Source: JACVRW01 sp963803245
Lineage (GTDB): Bacteria; Actinomycetota; Thermoleophilia; Solirubrobacterales; Thermoleophilaceae
Length of the DNA: 64,000 bases
Direction: 5' to 3'
Assembly: GCA_963803245.1 (NCBI GenBank)
Contig: CAWDLI010000016.1
Span: forward strand, 169,593-233,592
Positions 23,468-29,940 of the stretch are shown in pieces. Each line of letters starts with the position of its first letter. Within the stretch, counting starts at the first letter, position 1. Under the pieces are notes generated by a model, which was given only the letters and a program-made list of their open reading frames with translations, was not told where the DNA came from and made no database searches. Both the position numbers and the translations under genes were made by a program.

Positions 23468-25086
23468 TCCGGCAGCAGCTTCCCGGGATTCATCACGCCT
23501 ACCGGGTCGAGTGCGGCCTTCGCGGCCCGCAGCACTTCGATGCCCAGCGGACCCACCTCGGCCGGCATCCAGGGCGCGTGGTCGCGCCCGATGGCGTGGT
23601 GGTGCGTGATCGTGCCGTCAGTAGCGACGATCGCATCGCAGGCGGCGCCCTTTGCCGCCCGCCATTGAGCCATCGGGTCGTCGGCCTCCTGGCGGGCGAG
23701 GAAGGTGAAGTAGAGCGACGCGCCCGAGCGGTACAGGTGGGACACGTGGCACATCACGAGCGGCGGCGTGCCGCGCTCCGACAGGGCGCCGCGCAGCGCG
23801 TCGCCCACGGCCGCATAGAGGCGATGGAGGTTGCTCCAGGTTGTGGCGGTCTCGAGCGTCTCCACCATCACGCCCCGGTCCATCAGGTGGTCGCGCAGGT
23901 AGGGGCCCGCGAAGCGCCCGTGCTGCCATGCCGCGCCCGGTCGCGAGCCCAGCGCGAGGCCGCCGCCGGCCCGCAGCAGCGCCGAGGAGCGCACACGGCG
24001 GCGCTCCACCTCCTCGGCGTCGCCCTCCCACCCCATGATCGCCAGGCAGCCTCCCTCGTGGCCACGGGCTCGCAGGTACGCGCGTCCGAGCCGCTCCGTG
24101 CGGCTACCGCTCGAGGCGAGGGCGAAGGACATGCGCGTCTCGTGCTCGTCGGAGAGGCGAGCGACGTCGGGTGAGGCGTCGGCCTGCTCCATCACACGGA
24201 GGGCGTCGGCTCCCTCCGCGAAGTTGCGGAAGGACCAGCCCTCGTAGCGGCGCTGCTCCGGTGCGGGCCGCACCCTCAGGGTCGCCTCGCCGATGACGCC
24301 CAGCACGCCCTCCGAGCCCACCGCGAGCTCGCGGAGCGAGGGTCCGGCGGCCGAGGCCGGCACGGCGCGCGTGACGAGCTCGCCGGCAGGCGAGATCAGC
24401 CGCACACCCTCCACCAGGTCGTCGATCCGCCCGTAGCCCGTCGACGCCTGGCCGGCCGATCGCGTGGCCACCCAGCCGCCGACGGTCGAGAACTCGAAGG
24501 ACTGCGGGAAATGTCCGAGCGTCAGCCCGTGCTCGCCCAGAAGGGTCTCCGCCGCGGGTCCGAGGAGACCGCCCTCCATCGTGGCGGTGAGCGACTCGCG
24601 GTCCACGTGCACGAGCCTGTCCAGGCCGCGTAGGTCCAGCGACACGACGCCCGCGAACCCCTCGCCGATCGGCTCGACGCCGCCGACCACGCTCGTTCCG
24701 CCGCCGAACGGCACGACCGCCACACGCTCGCGAGCGGCCACGTCGAGCACGGCCTTCACCTGGTCGGCGGACCCGGGCGCGAGCACCGCGTCGGGCACGT
24801 TCAGCCCCTCACCCGAGCGCAGCCGCACCAGGTCCGGATAGCTCCGCCCGGCCGCGTGCTCCACGCGTGCCTCGCGGTCCTCGCGGAGGCCGGTGCCGCC
24901 CAGGGCGGCCAGCAGGGCCTCGCGGGCCCCGGGCGCAATCGACGGGTCGGCCAGGCGAAGCTCCTCCAGGGCTATGCGCGGGCGCGTCTCACCGGGCTCG
25001 GCGCCGATCTCCTCGCGCAGGAACGCATCCGCGGAGTCGGGGAGCCCGCCCGCGTGCTCGTCCTCGCCCCAGCCCCACCAGCGCAC
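23464..25086 (-). CDS. FAD-linked oxidase, alkyl-DHAP synthase (AGPS)-like
   Basis: The 540-residue protein has a PCMH/VAO-type FAD domain (VVPFGGGTSVVGG for the pyrophosphate loop; GYGRIDDLVEGVRL) and a C-terminal cap. The cap has SHLYRSGASLYFTF and the triple-His block THHHAIGRDHAPW, both characteristic of alkylglycerone-phosphate synthase-like enzymes. AGPS exchanges acyl for alkyl on DHAP to make ether lipids; many bacterial homologues have unknown substrates, so an ether-lipid role is only possible. GTG 25086 starts two bases after the stop of the SRPBCC gene; the genes are co-transcribed. The final stop shares CTAG with the upstream-facing gene. Confidence 0.82.
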   Translation of the reverse strand: MRWWGWGEDEHAGGLPDSADAFLREEIGAEPGETRPRIALEELRLADPSIAPGAREALLAALGGTGLREDREARVEHAAGRSYPDLVRLRSGEGLNVPDAVLAPGSADQVKAVLDVAARERVAVVPFGGGTSVVGGVEPIGEGFAGVVSLDLRGLDRLVHVDRESLTATMEGGLLGPAAETLLGEHGLTLGHFPQSFEFSTVGGWVATRSAGQASTGYGRIDDLVEGVRLISPAGELVTRAVPASAAGPSLRELAVGSEGVLGVIGEATLRVRPAPEQRRYEGWSFRNFAEGADALRVMEQADASPDVARLSDEHETRMSFALASSGSRTERLGRAYLRARGHEGGCLAIMGWEGDAEEVERRRVRSSALLRAGGGLALGSRPGAAWQHGRFAGPYLRDHLMDRGVMVETLETATTWSNLHRLYAAVGDALRGALSERGTPPLVMCHVSHLYRSGASLYFTFLARQEADDPMAQWRAAKGAACDAIVATDGTITHHHAIGRDHAPWMPAEVGPLGIEVLRAAKAALDPVGVMNPGKLLPD

Positions 25087-25088
25087 GT

Positions 25089-25532
25089 CTAGCGCGTCTC
25101 CTCTGCGAACAGCCGCTCGAGCCCGTCGAGCGCGCCCAGCACCTGCCTCCGCGCGGCTATCCGGAGCTGAAACGGAGCGAAGCGCGCCCAGCCACGCGGG
25201 CGCTGCACCAAGCTGATCCGGACGCGCGTGCCGCCGCCGTCGGGCGAAAGGGTGATCTCCGTGGCGGCCTCCGCCAGCAGCCGCTCGAACGGTGTGGCTG
25301 CCAGCTCCTGCCGCCACACCAGCCGGTGCGGCTCGTCGGCCTCCGCGCGGGTGTAGTCGGCCCTGACGGCCTTCCCCTTGCCGGACATCATGACCGTCGT
25401 CCACGATTCCGGAGTGGCCTCCTCGACGCGGGTGACCCCGGGCCACCAGGCCGGCAGCCGATGTGGATCTGCCACCAGGCGCCAGACCTCGTCCAGGTCG
25501 GCCGCCAGAACCCGTTCGCGACGTACGGGCAC
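25089..25532 (-). CDS. SRPBCC (START/polyketide-cyclase-like) protein
   Basis: A 147-residue helix-grip protein: the first strand RERVLAADLDEVWRLVADPHRLPAWWPG is typical of SRPBCC/polyketide-cyclase-type ligand binders, followed by beta strands (WTTVMMSGKGKAVRADY, TRVRISLVQ) and a long C-terminal helix ending DGLERLFAEE. These proteins bind hydrophobic ligands or act as cyclases; which applies here is unknown. GTG 25532 overlaps the apt stop by one base (TAGTG). The tight operon with the AGPS-like gene suggests a shared lipid or acyl substrate, which is an inference from position only. Confidence 0.8.
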   Translation of the reverse strand: MPVRRERVLAADLDEVWRLVADPHRLPAWWPGVTRVEEATPESWTTVMMSGKGKAVRADYTRAEADEPHRLVWRQELAATPFERLLAEAATEITLSPDGGGTRVRISLVQRPRGWARFAPFQLRIAARRQVLGALDGLERLFAEETR

Positions 25533-26050
25533 TAGTCGTCGTAGACCACGAGGCTGCGGACGTCGCGGGGACGCAGGCGCTCGCGGCCGTGGAGGAAGGC
25601 CAGCTCGATCACGAACGCGCATCCTGCCACGACTCCGCCCGCCCCCTCCACCAGGTCGCAGAGCGCGGCCGCCGTGCCGCCGGTGGCCAGGAGGTCATCG
25701 TGCACCAGCACCCGGGCGCCGCCGCGCACCGAGTCGCTGTGCACCTCGAGGGCATCCACGCCGTACTCGAGCTGGTACTCGACCGAGTCGGTCTCGCGCG
25801 GAAGCTTGCCCGGCTTGCGAGCGAGGATGAATCCGGCGCCGGCGGCGACGGCCAGCGCGCCGCCGAGCACGAAGCCGCGCGCCTCGGCCGACACCACGTA
25901 GTCCACGCGCAGCTCGCGCGCGTAGCCGGCGAGCGCGTCGACGGTCGTCCTGAGCGCCTCCGGGTCGAGGAACAGGGGGGTGATGTCCTTGAAGACGATT
26001 CCCGGACGCGGGTAGTCCGGGATGTCCTGGATGTGCTCCTCGAGGTGCAC
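25532..26050 (-). CDS. apt: Adenine phosphoribosyltransferase
   Basis: Apt salvages adenine to AMP using PRPP. The 172-residue product has the family start HIQDIPDYPRPGIVFKDITP, the purine-binding SAEARGFVLGG segment and the PRPP-binding loop VLVHDDLLATGGTAAA. Length is normal. GTG 26050 is chosen because it sits directly before the conserved N-terminus, 10 bases after the stop of the MerR-type gene; the ribosome site is weak. In many bacteria apt lies near relA; here it follows merR instead, so it is probably expressed with the FHA/MerR genes. Confidence 0.95.
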   Translation of the reverse strand: MHLEEHIQDIPDYPRPGIVFKDITPLFLDPEALRTTVDALAGYARELRVDYVVSAEARGFVLGGALAVAAGAGFILARKPGKLPRETDSVEYQLEYGVDALEVHSDSVRGGARVLVHDDLLATGGTAAALCDLVEGAGGVVAGCAFVIELAFLHGRERLRPRDVRSLVVYDD

Positions 26051-26060
26051 GCAGCGCGGC

Positions 26061-26792
26061 TCAGCGAGCCAGCTTGCGGAGATCCCTGATGAGGAGCAGG
26101 TGCTTGAGGTGCGAGGAGATGGCCGCGAGGTTCTCCAGCGCCTCGACGGCCTCCTTGCGCCGCTCGGGGTTCCGCGAGCGAAGCGCCGGCGCGAGGATCT
26201 GCTCGAGCAGAGCGGCCTCTCGGTCTGCCGAGGTACGGAACACGCGCAGGTTGCGGCCACCGACCCCGAAGCGCTTCAGTTCCGTCACGGCGCGGATGAT
26301 CTCGCGCTCGGTGTCGTCGTAGAGCACCTCTCCGTCGCGGCGCTCGGCCTTGATCACGCCGAAGTCCTCGAGCTCCTTCACGAGCGAGTGCTCGGCCCCG
26401 GTGTCCTCGAGCACGTCCTCGAGCTTGTAGAGCGAGCCAGGGCCGCGGAGAGCGACGGTGGTGCGCCTGCCCGAGCGCTGGTCGGGCGGGCTGGCCTTGG
26501 CCACCTCCGCGTCGTCCCTGCCGGCGGCCAGCTCCTGCCGGATCACGCGCAGCGGGAGAAACTCGTCGCGCTGGAGGCGGAGGATCGTGCGCAGGCGGGC
26601 CAGGTCGGCCGCGCTGTAGAGGCGGTATCCCCCCGGCGTCCGGCGCGGGGCGAGCAGCTTCTGGTCCTCGAGATAGCGGATCTTCGAGATGGAGATGTCC
26701 GGGAACTCGCGCTCGAGCTGCTTGCAGACAGCGCCGATCGTGAGCGACTTCTCCTTGCGCGGCGGGGCCTCTGGGCCGGTCTCGATGCTCAT
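26061..26792 (-). CDS. MerR-family regulator, FtsR/Rv1828-like
   Basis: The 243-residue protein has a MerR winged-helix domain (LTIGAVCKQLEREFPDISIS, KIRYLEDQKLLAP, TPGGYRLYSAADLARL) and an extended C-terminal part without the cysteines of metal sensors. Position next to a GarA-like FHA gene is the arrangement of Rv1827-Rv1828 and of corynebacterial ftsR, which activates ftsZ. A role in division gene control is inferred from that homology. Its ATG overlaps the FHA gene stop (ATGA). The DNA targets cannot be found from this window, which has no ftsZ. Confidence 0.85.
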   Translation of the reverse strand: MSIETGPEAPPRKEKSLTIGAVCKQLEREFPDISISKIRYLEDQKLLAPRRTPGGYRLYSAADLARLRTILRLQRDEFLPLRVIRQELAAGRDDAEVAKASPPDQRSGRRTTVALRGPGSLYKLEDVLEDTGAEHSLVKELEDFGVIKAERRDGEVLYDDTEREIIRAVTELKRFGVGGRNLRVFRTSADREAALLEQILAPALRSRNPERRKEAVEALENLAAISSHLKHLLLIRDLRKLAR

Positions 26793-27250
26793 GGGGTCAG
26801 ATAGGTGAGCTTGTACTTGCCCACCTGGAGCTCGTCGCCGCCCTGGAGCCTGTGGGACTCGATCCTGCGGCGATTCACGTAGGTCCCGTTCAGCGAACCG
26901 AGATCGTCGATGTAGAGCCCGTCGCGGCGGCGCACGAGGAGAGCGTGGTTGCGTGAGACCGTCACGTCGTCCAGGAACACCTCAGCCTCAGGGCTGCGCC
27001 CGATCGTCATGCGCTCGCCCCCGACCGGAAACGCCTCACCGGAGCGGCCGCCGCCCGAGCGGATGACAAGCGTCGCGCCCTCGCCCGTGACCTCCTCGAG
27101 GTCCATGGGCTTGAGCTCGCCGGTCTCCCCCACCTGGAAGACCTCGGTGGTGTCGCCGTCCTTCTCCACATGGTCTGGCATGAAGGCACCGCACTTCTGG
27201 CAGTAGTTGGCGCCCTCGGCGTTCGCGAATCCACACTCGGGACAATGCAC
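26789..27250 (-). CDS. Zinc-ribbon + FHA-domain protein, GarA-like
   Basis: The 153-residue product begins with a zinc ribbon (C3-P-E-C6 and C17-Q-K-C20). It then has an acidic linker with D33-T34-T35-E-V-F, and an FHA domain with key residues R85 (TIGRS), S99, H102 and N121 (LNGTYVNRR). GarA of mycobacteria and OdhI of corynebacteria have the same FHA domain with a phospho-Thr ETTS motif, which is phosphorylated by PknB/PknG and controls glutamate and 2-oxoglutarate metabolism. The TT motif here fits that model. The N-terminal zinc ribbon is not part of GarA. The start is GTG 27250 with AGGAGGAG, just after rsiG. Confidence 0.85.
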   Translation of the reverse strand: MHCPECGFANAEGANYCQKCGAFMPDHVEKDGDTTEVFQVGETGELKPMDLEEVTGEGATLVIRSGGGRSGEAFPVGGERMTIGRSPEAEVFLDDVTVSRNHALLVRRRDGLYIDDLGSLNGTYVNRRRIESHRLQGGDELQVGKYKLTYLTP

Positions 27251-27258
27251 CGCTCCTC

Positions 27259-27519
27259 CTAGGAGGCGTCCGGGTCCTCCGGGATTGCCTTCCCGGACAG
27301 GATGTCGGTGAGCTGCTGAACGTCGGCGCCGCTGATCACGGACTCGCCCTCCGAGTGCTTCTTCCGGAGGCGGTTCACCAGCTCCGCGCGCAGGATGTCG
27401 ATCTTGCCGTGCAGGATCCGGCGACGGTAGGAAACCTCTTGCTCCTCCTCCGTCAGTTCCTGGATCATGTCCTTGAGCTCCTCGTCCGAGAGGGCACCGA
27501 GGTCAGGGAAGGTGTCCAT
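27259..27519 (-). CDS. RsiG-like c-di-GMP-binding anti-sigma factor
   Basis: A short (86-residue) helical protein. Residues 11-60 form a helical hairpin carrying the RsiG c-di-GMP signature E-x3-S-x2-R-x3-Q-x3-D as E26, S30, R33, H37 and D41; only the Gln is replaced (by His). In Streptomyces, RsiG with c-di-GMP holds the sporulation sigma factor WhiG; single-motif RsiG from Rubrobacter is thought to represent the ancestral form. The sequence after residue 65 (SGADVQQLTDILSGK) is a second helix. No whiG/fliA-type sigma gene is in the window. ATG 27519 follows AAAGGAAG. It heads the FHA/merR/apt group. Confidence 0.8.
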   Translation of the reverse strand: MDTFPDLGALSDEELKDMIQELTEEEQEVSYRRRILHGKIDILRAELVNRLRKKHSEGESVISGADVQQLTDILSGKAIPEDPDAS

Positions 27520-27554
27520 GCAGCGCTTTCTTCCTTTCGACGAATGGGACGGCG

Positions 27555-27585
27555 AGTATAGCCCGATTCTCAAGCTGAGCTTGAG
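27555..27585 (-). promoter_or_regulatory. rsiG-operon promoter with 17-bp palindrome
   Basis: On the minus strand, TATACT lies at 27560-27555, giving a leader of about 30 bases to the rsiG start. Positions 27569-27585 form the palindrome CTCAAGCT-G-AGCTTGAG read on the plus strand, which overlaps the stop codon of pgsA and falls where a -35 box would be. No terminator U-run follows, so an operator is the better explanation. Confidence 0.5.
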
Positions 27586-28202
27586 GGTGATTTCTCGCGG
27601 ACGGCGCGAAGCCCTGCCGCCACATACTGCGCGGTGGCTCCGAAGGTGAGTGCGAGACCGAAGTAGAGCAGCGCGTCCGTGAACCAGGTGTCCCACACCA
27701 GAACGAGCGCCAGAGCGGACATGACGGGCCACACGGCCCAGCGTCCGAGCATGTTGATCTCGAGGTCGAGCCCCCTGCGGAAGGCGATCCGGGTGAGGAC
27801 CAGCATGAACGCCTCGCGGACCGCCAGGAGCGCCAGCGCCCAGCGCGGGAGCAGCTCGAAATGCCAGGCCACGATGGCCCCCGAGAGCACCAGCAGCCGG
27901 TCCGTGAGCGGGTCCAGCAGCGCGCCCAGGCGGCTGTACTGCCCCAGCACGCGCGCCGCCATGCCGTCGAGGTAGTCGCTCCACGCGATCACGGCGAACA
28001 GGACGAAGGCGAGCGTGTCGCGCCCGTCGTCGGAGCTCAGCGCGACCGCCAGGAACACCGGGATGAGCGCGAGCCGCACCAGCCCGATGGCGTTGGGGAT
28101 CGTCCAGGGATTGAGTGGCTGGGCGCGCCGCGTCTCCGGCGGCGGTCCGCCCGATCGGTCCAGGCCCAGCAGGCGGCGGGTCGTCAGGGGAGATCGCGCC
28201 AC
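27570..28202 (-). CDS. CDP-alcohol phosphatidyltransferase (PgsA-like)
   Basis: The 210-residue membrane protein has four to six hydrophobic segments and a complete CDP-alcohol phosphotransferase motif D76-x2-D79-G-x2-A-R-x8-G93-x3-D97-x3-D101. This family makes phosphatidylglycerophosphate, phosphatidylinositol-phosphate or cardiolipin; the size and form resemble PgsA, but substrate is not certain. The GTG start 28202 overlaps the proS stop by 19 bases. A soluble N-terminus of about 30 residues precedes the first membrane segment. It is probably co-transcribed with proS, while rsiG has its own promoter behind it. Confidence 0.85.
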   Translation of the reverse strand: MARSPLTTRRLLGLDRSGGPPPETRRAQPLNPWTIPNAIGLVRLALIPVFLAVALSSDDGRDTLAFVLFAVIAWSDYLDGMAARVLGQYSRLGALLDPLTDRLLVLSGAIVAWHFELLPRWALALLAVREAFMLVLTRIAFRRGLDLEINMLGRWAVWPVMSALALVLVWDTWFTDALLYFGLALTFGATAQYVAAGLRAVREKSPSSSA

Positions 28203-29881
28203 AGCGCCGCCACCTCCGCGGCTGCTCCCTCCAGCGACAGCGAGCGCTTCTCGCGCCCGCGCCGGACCTGCACCTCGAGCTCACCCGACTCCACGCTGCG
28301 CTTGCCGACCGTCAGGCGCAGAGGGCACCCGACCAGCTCCGCGTCGGCGAACTTCTCGCCCGCGCTGGACGTGCGGTCGTCGTAGAGCACCTCGAGACCG
28401 GTCTCACGCAGCTCCTCGTAGAGGCGGTCGGCCACGGTTCGCGCCTCCTCCCCCTCCTTGCCCAGCGTCACGAGCTCCACGTCGAACGGCGCGACGGCGC
28501 GCGGCCAGGCGATGCCCTGCTCATCGGCGCTCTGCTCGACCGCGGCGGCCACCACGCGCGCCGGGCCGATGCCGTACGACCCCATCCATATGTGCTGCTC
28601 GCGCCCCTCGTCGTCGAGGAAGGTCGCGCCCAGCGGCTCGGAGTAGCGGAGGCCCAGCTTGAAGATGTTCCCGATCTCGATCGCGGGCTCGATCGTGATC
28701 TTCGCGCCGTCCGGGGCGATGTCGCCGGCCTCCACGCTGCGCACGTCGGCCCAGGTCGGCTCGAAGTCGCGCCCGGGCTCCACGCCGCGCAGGTGCAGGT
28801 CCGCCTCGTTTCCGCCGGCCACGAGCCCGTGCAGGCCCTCGAGGGCTTTGTCGGCCACCACCTCGACGGGCGCGCCCACGGGGCCGATGAAGCCGGGCAC
28901 CGCGCCGAACACGCTCTTGACCTCCTCGGGCTCGGCGGTTCGCACCGCCGCGCCGAGCTCGTTCTGAAGCTTGATCTCGTTGAGGCGATGGTCGCCGCGA
29001 ACGACCACCAGCACGGGGCCCCGATCCTCGACGAACACCGGAAAGGCCTTGATGATCGCCCCGGAGGGAACCCCCAGCTGGCCGGCCACCTGCTCGACGG
29101 TGGCGGCCTTGGGGGTCTCCACCCGCTCCGGCTCCCCAAGGGCCGCGGGAAGGCCGTCCACGGGCTGCGGGGTGGCGCTCGCCACCTCCACGTTCGCCGC
29201 ATAGCCCCCCGAGGAGAGGGCCACGTCGTTCTCCCCGGCCGGACAGGGCGCCATGTACTCGTGGGCGCCGAAGCCGCCCATCGCCCCGACGTCGGACTCG
29301 ACCCGGTACCACTCGAGCCCGGCGCGGTCGAAGATCCGGTCGTATGCCTCCACGAAGCGGTTGTAGGAGCGATCGAGCCCCTCACGGTCGCGGTCGAACG
29401 AGTACGCGTCCTTCATGATGAACTCGCGCGTGCGGAGCACTCCGGCGCGCGGTCGCGCCTCGTCGCGCTCCTTAGTCTGGAAGTGGTAGAGCAGCTTCGG
29501 GAGGTCGCGGTATGAGCGGACCTCGCGCGCCATGTGGAACGTGAGGTTCTCCTCGTGCGACAGCGCGAGCACAAGCTCGGCGCCGCGGCGGTCCTGCAGC
29601 TTGAAGACCTCGTCGATGTCGTAGCGCCCGCTGCGCTTCCAGATCTCGGCCGGCTGGAGCACCGGCATGAGCATCTCCCAGCACCCGATCGCCTCGAGCT
29701 CCTCGCGGATGATCTGCTCCACCCGCCGGTGCGAGCGCCAGCCCGCCGGAAGCCAGGTCCAGAGCCCGGCGCCGACCTGGCGCGCCATGCCCGCACGCAC
29801 GAGCAGGCGGTGCGAAACGGCCTCCGCGTCGGCGGGGGCCTCCTTCTCGGTCGGCAGAAAGTAGTCGGAGAGGCGGGTCAC
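28184..29881 (-). CDS. proS: Prolyl-tRNA synthetase (bacterial type)
   Basis: A class II synthetase charging tRNA(Pro). The 565-residue product is the bacterial type with the inserted editing (INS) domain between motifs 2 and 3: motif 1 near GLWTWLPAGW, motif 2 TKERDEARPRAGVLRTREF, editing region about 230-380 (VPSGAIIKAFPVFVED), motif 3 GSYGIGPARVVAA and a C-terminal anticodon-binding domain. GTG 29881 lies seven bases after TAGACT (29889-29894), a leaderless start; upstream starts add no conserved sequence. proS usually follows ispG in this gene block; here a GGDEF protein and an AbiEi-like gene separate them. Confidence 0.97.
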   Translation of the reverse strand: MTRLSDYFLPTEKEAPADAEAVSHRLLVRAGMARQVGAGLWTWLPAGWRSHRRVEQIIREELEAIGCWEMLMPVLQPAEIWKRSGRYDIDEVFKLQDRRGAELVLALSHEENLTFHMAREVRSYRDLPKLLYHFQTKERDEARPRAGVLRTREFIMKDAYSFDRDREGLDRSYNRFVEAYDRIFDRAGLEWYRVESDVGAMGGFGAHEYMAPCPAGENDVALSSGGYAANVEVASATPQPVDGLPAALGEPERVETPKAATVEQVAGQLGVPSGAIIKAFPVFVEDRGPVLVVVRGDHRLNEIKLQNELGAAVRTAEPEEVKSVFGAVPGFIGPVGAPVEVVADKALEGLHGLVAGGNEADLHLRGVEPGRDFEPTWADVRSVEAGDIAPDGAKITIEPAIEIGNIFKLGLRYSEPLGATFLDDEGREQHIWMGSYGIGPARVVAAAVEQSADEQGIAWPRAVAPFDVELVTLGKEGEEARTVADRLYEELRETGLEVLYDDRTSSAGEKFADAELVGCPLRLTVGKRSVESGELEVQVRRGREKRSLSLEGAAAEVAALWRDLP

Positions 29882-29940
29882 GGCGGCGAGTCTATTGCGG
29901 GCGGGCTCAGGGACTTGGCCAAATGACCGATGCATAGAGG

